Assembly: GCA_025094145.1 (NCBI GenBank)
Contig: JALLLS010000069.1
Span: 1 to 64,000, forward strand
Source: Spinellus fusiger
Lineage: Eukaryota; Mucoromycota; Mucoromycetes; Mucorales; Phycomycetaceae
Length of the DNA: 64,000 nucleotides
Reading direction: 5' to 3'
Shown: positions 12,270 through 23,545 of the stretch, piece after piece
Layout: the number at the start of each line of letters is the position of its first letter
Numbering within the stretch: position 1 is the stretch's first letter
Translations under genes and position numbers: made by a program
The notes under the pieces: generated by a model
The model's database searches: none
Told to the model about the DNA's origin: nothing
The model's input: only the letters and a program-made list of their open reading frames with translations

Positions 12270-12712
12270 TGATAGTTTGGAGTGGCCTGCTCAATTACTC
12301 GATCTGAACCTCATTGAGAACTTTTGGATGCAAATGAAAGATAAAATCCAGGAGAAATGCAATGACTCTGTTAAGATAGACAAGTTCAAAACTATTATAC
12401 AAGAAGCCTAAGATTCTTTTGAGCCAAAAACATGGAATTCTTTGATTGAAACAATGCCAGCACGAATGCAAAATGTCATTAAAAACAAAAGTGGGAGTAC
12501 CCATTACTAAATCTACATTTTTAATAGTTTTTTAAATGTAAAAGTAAAAGTAGATTACATGTACTTATTATATAGCCTTTCTTTAACATAATAAAGGCTT
12601 TATTACAGTAAAAAAATATGTTGTATTTCTTTTGATAAAAGAAAAACACTGTATTGATGATATAAAATCTATCAGATTTTAAAAAATTGTTAATTTTCTT
12701 GTCACCCGCTGT
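12270..12712 (+). pseudogene. Tc1/mariner transposase C-terminal remnant and right end
   Basis: Frame-shifted translation of 12283-12510 gives the end of a Tc1-like transposase: PAQLLDLNLIENFWMQMKDK (family form DLNPIENLW), then KFKTIIQEA, a stop, and MPARMQNVIKNK. Past the coding remnant, near 12690-12712, the sequence TTGTCACCCGCTGTA looks like the outer end of a Tc1-type inverted repeat. It directly abuts the LINE that starts near 12713. The N-terminal two thirds are missing. Confidence 0.72.
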
Positions 12713-15558
12713 ACAGTGTGCAGTGCATACTACCCTGGCACAGTCATCTTTGACGTGAGCAAGATCTCACCTACCCACCTTCAGGCTTATGAGGCATTGT
12801 TCGAACAATACTCCGAAAGAATTGGTGCTGCTTCCCAGAAAGAAGGGAAGAAGACTATCTTTGAGGTCGGGTTTGCACCTGAAGACCACGAAGGCATCAG
12901 CAGAGCCTTTGAAAAGGGCCTGTACTTCAAGAAGGCCAACGCCACTGTAGTTAGTGTCTCAGCTCTTGGGACCAAGGTTGACATAAGAAAGGTCACCCTT
13001 TCAAGACTCCTGTTGAGGGATCCACAGACCTTAATAGACGATATTAGGGACACAATGGTCCACTATGGCCGAATCCTGGATGCGGGAGTCCTTTATGACA
13101 CGGTGTATCGCACTTATACAGGTGCAGGTTATATTGTCCTGAATGTTGCTCCCTACACAGACCCAAAAGATGACCTTATCACCTTTGAACAGCTCCAACA
13201 CAACATCCCTTAGCTCTAGGAGGAGATGGTGATCCGTGCTGTCACTAGCACTCTCCCCAAGTGATGTCGGTACTGCCACAAGGATGGCCATGAAAGGGAT
13301 ACTTGCCCTATTCACCCCACCAACAACCGCACTTGGTGGTTGTGTCAAGAAACTGGTCACTCAAAAGCTAATCGTCCCCGTGGAAATTCCCTCAACACTA
13401 AGACACACAAGTACCAGACCCTTATGGAGGTAGATCCAGAGGCTCGGGCACCTGCTGTAGTGAGCACAGAGGAGGAGGATGACCCAATGAAAGGTCAAGG
13501 AAACCTCAGAAAGCCTCAAGAAAGCCTCAGAAGTCTAGGCAGCAACTGTAGCTGTAGCAGCAGTTGTGGAAGATGAAGAGAGTGAATTTTCTTCTCTTGG
13601 CCTTGATCAGACCATGGCTAAACAGGTCAACCAGGTTGAGGAAAGACCTCAAATAGAGATCTCTGCCAATAAGAGGTAGAAAAAAAAAACAAGGTCTTGC
13701 TTAGATTGATTGGGTCTGCTTTCTCTGTCACTACCAAGCCCACCACCCACATCCTAGGATGTCGGTCCTTCCCCTCTCTGTCAGCATTACCAGCATCAAC
13801 TGCAATAGCTTGAACAAAACATCCAGTCATTCTCGTCGTTCAGACTTCATCTTCTTCCCATGCCAATCCTCCTTCGACATCGTTGCATTACAAGAAACAT
13901 AGGTCACCTCATCTCAACTCACCACCCTCCTTCACCAACAATTCTGCGCACACTCTTCCCTATGGATATACTGTTGTGGTATTGTCTCTCTCATTTGAAA
14001 CTAGTGCCCCCTTTCCTTAATCAATTTTTTCCTCGAACTATTCCTTCATAACGCAACACCTACGCCACCCAACTTCTCGCCACCATCCAGCAAGCACTCC
14101 ACATTCATTCACAAAGATTATTGTCAGTTCGAGGTAGAGCCACTGTGGTTAACACTTTGGTTCTCTCCAAGCTCTGATATAATCTTTGTCTTGTATGGTT
14201 TCCTGTCTCCTTCTATGCCAAAATAAAATCCATGATAAGTTTCTAATGAGAAGGATGTTCTCTCTCATTAGCTATGCAAACCTATGTCTCTCTCGTCACT
14301 GTGGTGGTCTTGGTATGTTGGATCCATCCACTCAACAGGTATCCCTCCAGTTTCGTTGTTTCTTCTTCCTTTATGCCTCTGATTATGTATTTCTTTCCTT
14401 CTTTCCTGATTTTCGTTCTGGTTTACATCTGCCCCATTCACAATCCTTTAATCTTCTTTTCTCGGCTTTTGACCGTCTTCCCCTACCACGATTGTGCAGT
14501 GATTTGTCTCCTACATGTCTTTGCCTTTCTTTGTCATCCATATAGATATCCTCTACCACCGACCCCACTCCAGCTAGGCCAGGCCTCAAGAGCCTTAGAG
14601 TTGTCGATGCCTACTACTATGACCTCCCCACATAATCCTTACAACGACGTCCTCGGACAGATAGTCCTATACGTCCTTACCTCTTCTCTCATTTCTTCTG
14701 TGATGTGGATAACCATCATATCATTCATCCTCTTTTCTTCATCCACTGATCCACTCCTCATATGAACCCACAGTCATTATATTCCGATACTGTGGATATT
14801 CCTTCTTCTCCCCTCACAATATCCTTCTTCAACTCGCCACTTATGCACTCCTTCTTCTCACAAGTCTTCCGCTCATTATGTCATCCATCACCTATGCCTA
14901 ATTTTTCTCCTGCTGCCTCGCTTCCACTTAACAAGTGGAAAGCCTTTTGGAAGGCACCTATGTCCCATGTGGCAAGGAATGTTTGGTTTCGCCTGTTGCA
15001 TGGCAAACTGTCCTCCTCGTCACTCCTTCACCATATTATCCCCACCATTGTCCTGTCACCCTCATGCCGCCTATGCTCCTACCCTTGCCACACTCCCGAT
15101 CATTTCTTGGTGACTTGTCCAAAGGTTTAGCCTATCTGGATGTCCGTTTTGCCATATTGGATCAGTATTCACACTCCTTCTTCTGCAGCAATCATCCAGC
15201 ATCTACACTCTTTTTCTCTTCCTCTAAATGGACCTCTGACTAGTAGTCAAGTCTTTGGTGCAGTTCTCCAGGCAATTTGGCACGGCTACTGGACCAGCCA
15301 CTTCCACCACTCTTCTTTCATCACCTTCACCATCTCTGAACATGCTCGATCCCTCCTCACCACCCTCACCCGCAAAAACGAAGACATGACATAGTCCAGT
15401 GTATATTTACCTTTATGTCCTTTTTTCTTATATTCTCTTTCTTTTTCTAATTTTCTGTAAGTGAATTGTGTCCATCATGTTTTCCCGGTCAGACCTCTCA
15501 GTGCGACGTGTGACTACATAAAGACACTTAATAAAAAGTGTCTTATACAAAAGAAAAT
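12713..15558 (+). mobile_element. LINE copy with ORF1, partial endonuclease and ORF2 C-terminus; RT core deleted
   Basis: ORF1 is open at 12716-13213 (VSKISPTHLQAYEALFEQYS through GYIVLNVAPYTDPKDD). It continues after a frameshift into a CCHC zinc knuckle (CRYCHKDGHERDTC, about 13266-13307) and a lysine/arginine-rich tail. ORF2 starts near 13757 with an AP-endonuclease-like N-terminus (SVSITSINCNSLNKT, then FDIVALQET). It then jumps, at about 14000-14060, to the region beyond the reverse transcriptase (LLSVRGRATVVNTLVLSKLW; SRHCGGLGMLDP) and the terminal zinc-binding region (LCSYPCHTPDHFLVTCPK). The catalytic RT core is absent, so the copy is an internal-deletion derivative. The 3' end is at about 15558. 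Its last 600 bp are nearly identical to 19024-19612, so the family was active recently. Confidence 0.88.
15521..15544 (+). other. Terminal stem-loop of the LINE 3' end
   Basis: A perfect 9-bp inverted repeat, AAGACACTT and AAGTGTCTT, is separated by the 6-nt loop AATAAA, about 14 bp before the LINE 3' end. The same stem (loop CTTATT) occurs in the short fragment at 19848-19871. A variant with two arm changes occurs at 19033-19056. A hairpin at the 3' end of the RNA is a plausible recognition site for the LINE reverse transcriptase; this role is inferred. Confidence 0.6.
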
Positions 15559-15744
15559 CTTTACAGCCAATTCTATACTTTTTAATTGCAAAGTCAATAA
15601 TTATTGCTAAAACAGGCATGTATAGTTTGAAATTGATCATTTAGACAGCGAAAAGGCCTTTTCAAACACATTAGCCAATCATAATAATATTACAATTTTA
15701 TTCTCAGGATATTTCTTTATATATCCTAGAAATCTTTGGGTGTG
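15559..15744 (+). mobile_element. Right-end remnant of the TA-flanked element family, copy 2
   Basis: Starting at TCTTTACAGCCAATTC, this segment follows 9588-9780 almost base for base, including the CAGCGAAAA block, TTAGCCAATCATAA and the right terminus ending GGGTGTG followed by TA (15745-15746). Its left part is missing, and homology begins right after the LINE 3' end. The LINE therefore appears to have inserted into, or recombined within, this element. Confidence 0.75.
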
Positions 15745-18058
15745 TATCTATAGGTTTTACATTTAATAAGACTAATTTGTCATCTTTGGGTTTTTAGGCC
15801 AAAGGTATACGGAACAGTAGAAACGCGTAGTTAAACTCTGTTGTTTATTAAATGGAATTACTACGTCTTTTATACTTTTTCTAATGGTATAGATTCAGGG
15901 GTTAACTATCGAAATGCTATGAACTATCGACATCCCTTGATATTCGATAGAGTCTCCTTCTTAGTTTGGTAATAAATGAGTGCTCATTCCAAAAGAAGTG
16001 ATCCATCCAAATATGGAAAATGTCTTCACAACAAATTATTTTAAAAGATATAATGACTGAATTATTATCAAGAAATGTTTCTATTTGATCCTTACTTTAT
16101 TTAAAACCTTATATTACGACATTTATTGACTAAGTGATTGATTAAAGTCTTTTGCTTGATAAGGCATTGAGATTTTGCCTCTAACTTTGGAATAGTTAAA
16201 ATAGCTCATTTTTGCGCTTCATCTATTGTTATTATTTACATGTGTAAAATAAGACTTATGACATAATCAATATTAATAAGAGGAAGATTATGATACTGAA
16301 GAATATTGGTAGAGGCAATGTAAGTGAATAAAGCCAACTCATAATAGTAAAATTCACTAGATATTTTCTTTGAGAAGCTTATAAAAAAGTATGGGTGAAG
16401 GTTACCAATCTATAGCCTAATCCATATTATTCTCCAATAAAATAATGGCTTGGCAAAGTATTGTCAATAATGTAGTTTTTCATATATTAAAATGAAAAAT
16501 ACTAAATTAGTGATTGTATGATAATTCTCTATAAATAGGTGAAATAGAATATGAAGTTAAAATTATATGAAAATAACTAAGTGTGATTCATGTCAGTTTC
16601 TTTTGACAGTGCTATGAGGTGGAATGGATAGAGGAGGTGCTTCTCACCAAGTTATAGTAAATAGAAGTAGGTTCAATGAAGCACTTAATTTTTGTTAAAA
16701 TAGATATAGATATAGACTCTACTTTTTTCTATGAATAAAATCACTCAAGTTTCTTTGTTAACTGTATACTGTTTGAGAAAGAAAACTTAAGATATCCTTC
16801 AAGTTAAACTTTGGTAATTTTAAAGCACGTTCTTTCTCTAGTGGTCTCTAATGTCTTTATACTGTCTTTTTTTTTGTGTCTCTGTCCAGTTATAGTGTTC
16901 TATTCTCGTTGATCGACATAATGTATTCACTTGTCCATCAAACTGTTTGTCATTTTTGATATTTTCCACCTGATATAATCTCCGCGAATCTTACTCTATT
17001 AGAGGAGTCATGTGTCAAATGATAATCCATACTGAGAATTACAAACCTTATTAAATTTATGTGCTCCAAAAATCCAGAAGATTAATATGATCGGCAGAAT
17101 GCCAAATTTGGAAGGAAATTGTCGGTAATACTCCGTCAATCATTAAACTCTGTACACTATTTCCGAAAAGTAATGTCGCGTTCGCTTGTCGTATTTGCGT
17201 ATATATTGTATTATGATTTTTTATGTGACTCAATATTACTTTTTGGAAATGGCTCATGTCCTTTTTTTTTAAAATAAATAAATAAGAAAACAGCACATTT
17301 TAAGACCGATTTCTACAATCTCTCGTCTTATCACCAGTACCTAATTGGCACACTGTGTATATTTGTTCAAACCTTAGCATATGACAAAAAACTGAACAAC
17401 ATATAGGTGTTAAATGTAAAATAGAAACAATCCGAGCCATTGAATTTTATTAATCTCATATGATGTGATATTAGAGAACAAAATGCCTTTTAAAAAATAA
17501 GTGATAATAGAATGTGTCTCTTTAATTAACAAAGTGATGAGATAATCATAACAAATGAATTTGTTCTTTAATATCAAAAATAGAAAAAAAAAATATCCAA
17601 TCATATCTGTTAATATATATATCAGAATCTCGTAGATTAGATATATAATGAATTACCGATATAGATGTTGAGAATAGTGAATAAGGCATTGTAATGTACA
17701 TATAGGTCAAAGTATCGATTGTATGATTTAACTATGAGCTTCTTTATTTAGAAGGTCTAGTTATTTCACAAAAAAGTGTAATAGAGTTCGATATAAGAAG
17801 AGAAATACGACATACGATCTGTCCAGGCTTTTATTGCTAAACTCACTGTTATTTAATTATCTCGATCAATGATATACTATTCTCATAAATTATTCGTTTA
17901 CTTTTTTTTTTGGAAAAGTGTATACACTTCCCATTAAGGAAATAAATTAAGTATCTCTACTCTTTGTTGTATTGATCTGGAGATACCAATCAAAAGATGG
18001 CTCTATGTGTTTGGTCTACTCATGTTAACCAGTTTAACACGCCGATAAGAGACAGGGG
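15745..18058. other. Long AT-rich intergenic region, no gene seen
   Basis: About 2.3 kb without any frame that translates into a recognisable protein. It contains T-runs and scattered stops in all frames. Nothing in it matches the repeat families of this window clearly. The end near 17900-18058 is the upstream region of the secreted-protein gene. Confidence 0.4.
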
Positions 18059-18067
18059 GGTATATAA
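18059..18067 (+). promoter_or_regulatory. TATA-box candidate of the secreted protein gene
   Basis: GGTATATAAC lies about 60 bp ahead of the ATG at 18124, a normal spacing for a TATA box with a short leader. It argues that translation starts at 18124 rather than far upstream. Confidence 0.55.
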
Positions 18068-18123
18068 CCATCGATTTCAGACAACATCTTCCATCATCAA
18101 CCAACATCATCTTCTCTATAAAC

Positions 18124-18578
18124 ATGTCTGCCATTGCCCGCATTGCCTCCATCTTCTTCCTTGCTTCTGCTGCTCAATTAGCCTCTGTGGTGCTGTTGAG
18201 GAGCGTGGTAACATCTATGGTGATGCCACCTACTACAACCCCGGTGTTGGTCTTGGCTCTTGCGGTCAGCTCCACCAGGACTCTGAGTTGATTGTTGCTG
18301 TGAACTGGCAGCAGATGGCCAACGGTGCCAACCCCAACAAGAACCCCAAGTGTGGCAAGTACGTCAACGTGTGGGGCCCCAAGGGATTCGTCCAAGTCAA
18401 GATTGTAAGTTGATAGAAACACATCCCCTATTGAATGTCTACTTATCTCTTTCCTACTTCTCAGACTGACACATGCCCTGGATGCGCATACGGAGCTCTT
18501 GATCTCAGCCCTGCCGCCTTCAGCCACATTGCTGACCAAGCTCAGGGTCGTGTCAAGGTCTGGTGGAACTGGGCTTAA
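18124..18578 (+). CDS. Small secreted double-psi beta-barrel (RlpA/barwin-like) protein, apparent frameshift
   Basis: From ATG 18124 the frame encodes a signal peptide (MSAIARIASIFFLASAAQLA). The mature domain is in another frame: VEERGNIYGDATYYNPG, then GLGSCGQ, exon 1 ending 18404 at VQVKI, a 60-bp intron (18405-18464), and exon 2 TDTCPGCAYGALDLSPAAFS ending WWNWA at 18578. The YxGxATYY, LGSCG, DxCPGC and DLSPAAF blocks are the signature of DPBB/expansin-like secreted proteins, about 130 residues, thought to act outside the cell. A one-base deletion (or two-base insertion) near 18170-18200 is needed to join the two frames. No intron with normal limits removes it. It could be a sequencing error, a recent pseudogene, or a gene with an unrecognised start. 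Confidence 0.75.
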
Positions 18579-19011
18579 GCATTCCTTTGCTTCAATCTAC
18601 TATAATCTAGTGAGATTTAATTTATTCTGCTTCTATACATATAATTTCTTGATGAAATTAATTAATATCAATATTTCTGTATCTACAAATAAATATTATA
18701 AAAACAAATCCAAGACCTGTTTTATATGAATAGATAGATAAGACTGTCAACAACCAACAGTCTGAAAGTACCTGTGTCTATTAGAGAGGCGGCTCTATTA
18801 CTGGGTGTCTATCAATGTAAAGTGTCTACTCTGGATTTTTTCATCCAATTTGGTATATCTTTATGCATTAATATACTCAGGTGGCTTCTCGAGAAATGCA
18901 CACAGAGGGACGTCAATATTTCTGATCAGAAAAATAAAGAAAGCTCCATTCTCCATTTTACATATTTTTATTTTTATTTGACTACGGATAAGTACAGAAT
19001 TGTATCTTTTT
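18579..19011. other. 3' flank of the secreted protein gene, no gene seen
   Basis: Contains the probable 3' untranslated region (several AATAAA-like motifs near 18690-18710) and AT-rich sequence up to the LINE insertion. No supported coding frame. Confidence 0.35.
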
Positions 19012-19023
19012 TCTTGTCCGTTT
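19012..19023. repeat. Target-site duplication of a LINE insertion (left copy)
   Basis: TCTTGTCCGTTT occurs here and again at 19613-19624, exactly bordering the LINE fragment between them. A perfect 12-bp duplication is the footprint of target-primed reverse transcription. Confidence 0.85.
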
Positions 19024-19612
19024 TTTTTGTATAAGACACTTTCTATTAAGCATCTTTTACGCGGTCACACGTCGCACTGAGAGGTCTGACCGGGAAAACA
19101 TGATGGACACAATTCACTTACAGAAAATTAGAAAAAGAAAGAGAATATAAGAAAAAAGGACATAAAGGTAAATATACACTGGACTATGTCATGTCTTCGT
19201 TTTTGCGGGTGAGGGTGGTGAGGAGGGATCGAGCATGTTCAGAGATGGTGAAGGTGATGAAAGAAGAGTGGTGGAAGTGGCTGGTCCAGTAGCCGTGCCA
19301 AATTGCCTGGAGAACTGCACCAAAGACTTGACTACTAGTCAGAGGTCCATTCAGAGGAAGAGAAAAAGAGTGTAGATGCTGGATGATTGCTGCAGAAGAA
19401 GGAGTGTGAATACTGATCCAATATGGCAAAACGGACATCCAGATAGGCTAAACCTTTGGACAAGTCACCAAGAAATGATCGGGAGTGTGGCAAGGGTAGG
19501 AGCATAGGCGGCATGAGGGTGACAGGACAATGGTGGGGATAATATGGTGAAGGAGTGACGAGGAGGACAGTTTGCCATGCAACAGGCGAAACCAAACATT
19601 CCTTGTCACATG
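19024..19612 (-). mobile_element. 5'-truncated LINE 3' end, recent insertion
   Basis: Reverse complement of the last about 600 bp of the LINE at 12713-15558, with near-identical sequence. The 84-residue end of ORF2 starting MSVLPYWISIHTPSSA (19438-19184) is identical in both copies. It is cut off on its 5' side inside the segment coding SHVARNVWF. The 3' tail ends in a short A-run (T-run on the plus strand at 19024). Perfect 12-bp duplications flank it (19012-19023 and 19613-19624). This is a classic 5'-truncated retrotransposition product and too short to encode any enzyme. Confidence 0.92.
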
Positions 19613-19624
19613 TCTTGTCCGTTT
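19613..19624. repeat. Target-site duplication of a LINE insertion (right copy)
   Basis: Second copy of TCTTGTCCGTTT, identical to 19012-19023, directly after the truncated 5' end of the LINE fragment. Confidence 0.85.
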
Positions 19625-19842
19625 ATAAGCTTGAAGCTATCAAACTCTACAGATTTAAGTCCAGGTGATTTCTCAACCTGCCTGTTGTATTTTCGTATTA
19701 CTAAGACTTTACAAGTACAAATGATAAAAGTTTGAGGCTTTTATCAAGCTAATGGATAAGTAGTTTTCCAGTTATAGAAATGGTTTTTGAAGAACATTCA
19801 CTATCTTGAAAAATAAAATTGCTTGTATGAACTATTATATTT

Positions 19843-19896
19843 TGTATAAGACACTTCTTATTAAGTGTCTTTATGCAGTCACACGTCGCACTAAGA
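19843..19896 (-). mobile_element. Very short LINE 3'-terminal fragment
   Basis: TTGTATAAGACACTT, the stem-loop, and GTCACACGTCGCACTAAGAGGT correspond to the last about 55 bp of the LINE family, on the minus strand. The fragment stops where the family continues CTGACC. It is either an extremely 5'-truncated insertion or a relic. No clear target-site duplication. Confidence 0.65.
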
Positions 19897-20079
19897 GGTA
19901 CTAAACTCAGGTGACCAAAAGAATGTAATCGACGGCTATAAATACTTTTTTTTTTTAGTTTTATAGTTTATCTTAATAATGTTATATCTTCATGAATTCA
20001 TTAGATAAATACTTAAAGGTTTCATTAGATAAATAAATAGTGTTTGAAATTAGTAATAGTAGTTTTATTTGTAGGCTAC

Positions 20080-20470
20080 TTAGTAACCACTATGGCCACC
20101 TTTGGTATCTATCACTGCCTGACATCTCCGCCTCATGCTGGCAATCAGGGTGTCTGTTACTTCTTTCAACATTTCTCCTCATTCCAACACCAGGGCCGCC
20201 TCCAGTTTTTCCCTGGAAAAATAAATCATCCTGCCCTTCCTGATGGTATTCTTGAGGTAGGCCCACAGATGCCCACTTTGATTGAGACTGGGACTTCGTG
20301 AAAGCCAGTAAAGAGTCATTACTATATCATTAAATACTTTTCAATTGAGTTTTTTTAATCGTATAGAGTCTAGAATTATCCTTCTGCAGATGGTAACTGA
20401 CCCCACGGTTTAGGGGATATAGATACACATGAGTTCATGGCAGTAAGTTTCTCCCAAGACATCAATGTGG
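20080..20470 (-). pseudogene. Tc1/mariner transposase fragment (C-terminal part)
   Basis: TATGGCCACCTTTGGTAT at 20091 is the same C-terminal end of a Tc1 transposase coding region as at 55093 (reverse strand). The block CATGGCAGTAAGTTTCTCCC (20436-20455) is the reverse complement of a stretch of the Tc1 pseudogene at 3036-3072. Frames are broken throughout. The fragment stops exactly at the left inverted repeat of the MULE at 20471. Confidence 0.6.
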
Positions 20471-23120
20471 AACGACGCTATTTATCCAAAAATAAGACCA
20501 GTTACAAATAATTAAATATTCAAAGAAAAACTTTATTTTTTGAATCAATATTCAAAACCTTTATTTCGTACATCACTAATTAAAAACAAATAATGACAAA
20601 AACTAATTTAGACATCCCATCTGATCTTTACCTGAAAAGAATATCACCCGATTATCATGAAGAGATTGTCAATATTTGTTTCGATACAGAGTTGGTTTTT
20701 TAAATCTGGTTCAAGAATGTCGTAGCTCACCATGTTAATTGGACAATTAAAACTACTCACTATTCCAGTGCTAATTTCAAGTTGGTGGAAGGTCTTCCTG
20801 AAAGTATCAGAGTTATGATTAAGCCACCAAAAGAAACGACATACTATACATGTGATCATGCTGGCACTTACAAGAAAAAAACTTCTAACGAACCACCTTT
20901 GATAAAACTAAGAAAAACAAAATATAGTATTAAAGTTGGTTGTGCTGCTAAGCTTACTAAGACCATTTTCTTAATGGCAATGTTGATGTCATGTATATTT
21001 GGAAGCATATCAACCATAATCCCTTGGAGTTATTTGATATGGTTTCTTCAAGACTTCCCATTGCTATTAAGTTGTGGATCAAAAATCAGGTTGATTCCAA
21101 TATGGACTGGAAAGCAATCAAAGCTGGCCTTCGTATGACAGATGAAGATTTGGATACTGTAAGTATAACATTATGGACATTTATTGCATCCACTAATATA
21201 ATGATTATATAGTTTAACCTGTCAAATGTTATTCCTAAAATTCCTGCTGGTTTGATTATCTCCTATCAAGATGTTCAAAATATCATTTTAACACGAATGA
21301 ACTCTTTAGCTCGAAAGCATTTTTAAGACCAAAAGAGTGTTCGTTTGTAGATTTTTCAACTTTCTAAAGAGAGTCACTACAGTACTATGTATAATATGAG
21401 ATCTGATGAGAATGGTTCTTTTCTATGGTATCTTGGATGTCTTCCTGGCAAAAATCGGTATACAACTGTTTATATAACAAGTCAACTACAATCTCATAAT
21501 TTGTTTGGTTTATAGATACATGAAACCGCTGATGAATGGTGTATTGACTCTACGCACAAGACATGTAAATCATTTACTTGTTCTTCTGCTGATTGTTACT
21601 TGTTTACAATTGTTGTATGTAACAAAACCACAAACAAAGGTGTGCCTGTTTGCTTTTTTGTCACCAATAGAGAGGTTGTACCTGTTTTGGTACAGTGAAT
21701 GAATTGGGTAAAACAAAACGCCTCTATCAAGGTTAAGAAGATAATGATAGATTGTAGTACAACTGGAATTGAGGCTATCTGGCAAGTATTCGGCAATACA
21801 GTTGAGACTTTATTGTGTCATTAGCATATTAAGTGTGCCTGGGGAAAGCATCTGAGAACTGATCTGAGTAATAAAGAAGTTGTTTTGAAATGTGTTATTA
21901 ATCTTATACTACAAAGGTCAAAATTCCCAATTCAATACATGAGTCTGTAAATTCTTGAAGTCATATCAGAGTTTTAATAAGTAATTTGATGTATGCTCAA
22001 ACAATCGAAATATTTGACTCTGCATGGGAAACATTCAAGTCTAAATGTGAGGAAAAGTTTCCTATTTTCTTTAATTATTTCAAGAAAATGTCGTTTGAAA
22101 GAAAAGGTTTTTGGTCAAAAGCCTGGCGACCAGTAAGTACTTTCATAATTATCAAGTCTTATTAACCCTCAAATTTATTTTTAGGCTGCCTCTTTTCACA
22201 CCAATAACATGATAGAATCATATCACAATCAATTGAAATCATTCTATCTTACGAGACCTCATAACAAGCGTGTTGACCGTGTTGTATATACCTTGAGCAA
22301 ATTGGTAGTGTGTGATTATCGAACGGAGCATGCTCAAGTCGAATTGGGGATAAGAGAGATGAAATTGATCATAGCTGAAATGGCGAGACGCAAGGTTGCT
22401 GAATCAATAGATACTACCACAGCCTATTCAATGGTTAGACTTGATCCTCTTAGTGAGAACGTGGTAAATATTGATAACAAACTGATATTTTTTATCTGAC
22501 TACTGCGATTTGATTTTTCATATTTATACGTGCTGTTATTTTGTTAACAACGATTTAAGCTATATGGTGAAGATAAATGAAAAATTGGCATTTGTTGAAA
22601 GTCGTACCTGTCCTGACAATATCAGTATTTGTAAACATATGTTTTTGGTATCTCATACCCATTCGATTCCATTTTACAATACTGCATATGCCATCCAACA
22701 AGCCTTTATTACAGATAGAAACACTGTCATCGAAGAAGATAGAGAAGATTATCAGAGTATATTGGAGCAACAAAAATAAAAAAGGCTTGAACAGCTTAAA
22801 GAAGACTTGGAACAAAGTTTTGCTATTCTTAATGCTCAAGTTAAGAATTTAGGAAAGTCAAAAGATGCTACTACTGAATTATTGGAGACAACTATTCAAA
22901 ACATTAACTTCAACAATTGAAAACAGCAGACATCCATACCAACATCCACCTCGTCAAAACTATTAAGTAAGGTGACTTAACAAAAGTAATAAATTTTATT
23001 TATGTTTCAATTATTCAATAAAATTTCAAAAATAAATAAATATTTTCTAAGTCTTTTTGTCTAAATTTTAGTCTGTAAAATAAGTGTGACTGGTCTTATT
23101 TTTGAATAAATAACGTCGTT
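20471..23120 (+). mobile_element. Mutator-like (MULE) DNA transposon with 31-bp terminal inverted repeats, decayed transposase
   Basis: The left terminus (20471-20501, starting AACGACGCTATTTATCC) and the reverse complement of the right terminus (23090-23120, starting AACGACGTTATTTATTC) differ at only two of 31 positions. Between them is a broken transposase read in several frames. The N-terminal part is VEGLPESIRVMIKPPKET. Next come KNQVDSNMDWKAIKAGLRMT (about 21080-21140), a catalytic region with CIDSTHKTCKSF (about 21540-21575), MIDCSTTGIEAIWQVFG, ending CH*HIKCAWGKHLRTDLS with a stop for the usual tryptophan, FHTNNMIESYHNQLKSFYL (22192-22250), and a SWIM-type zinc motif TCPDNISICKHMFLV (about 22608-22652; the first cysteine of the usual CxC is an arginine). 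Multiple stops make it inactive. No clear 8-11 bp target duplication was found. Confidence 0.82.
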
Positions 23121-23545
23121 AGCTAGCCTTTTCTCTATTTACTATCTCTCGCATGCACAAGGACATCTCCAATTTCCTTTCCTGCTTTCAAATACCTGCA
23201 ACCGTAGCCACCCTCACCAAAGACACTACACATATTGACGAAATTCTCCCGTACCACATTATACAACTTTTAGTTTTATTATAAAAAACTCGTCATGGAA
23301 ATTCTAAGAGATCTAGCAATATGCATGTTTTTCTATGTAGACTATACTGAAGAAAACGTAAAAAAAATACAAAAAACGACTTGAGGATTTTGGTAATGTT
23401 GAAATTTGCTACAATACCAGGCCAAATCAACCCATCTTGGTCACATTAGAGAGGATTCAGAAGAATCCTGAAACATATCATTTATATTCTGATAGCAACT
23501 CCAACACTTGATCTTTGATATAGATAGGATTCTCAATGAAACTAT
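23121..23545. other. Spacer, no recognisable gene
   Basis: A short open stretch (HKDISNFLSCFQIPATVATL, near 23155-23215) looks coding-like but matches nothing I can name and ends quickly. It may be a remnant of another transposon. Confidence 0.3.

Noticed and set aside
17997..18123. In-frame extension of the DPBB protein from an ATG at 17997
   Set aside because: It would start before the TATA box and gives no signal peptide, whereas ATG 18124 gives a textbook one in another frame.
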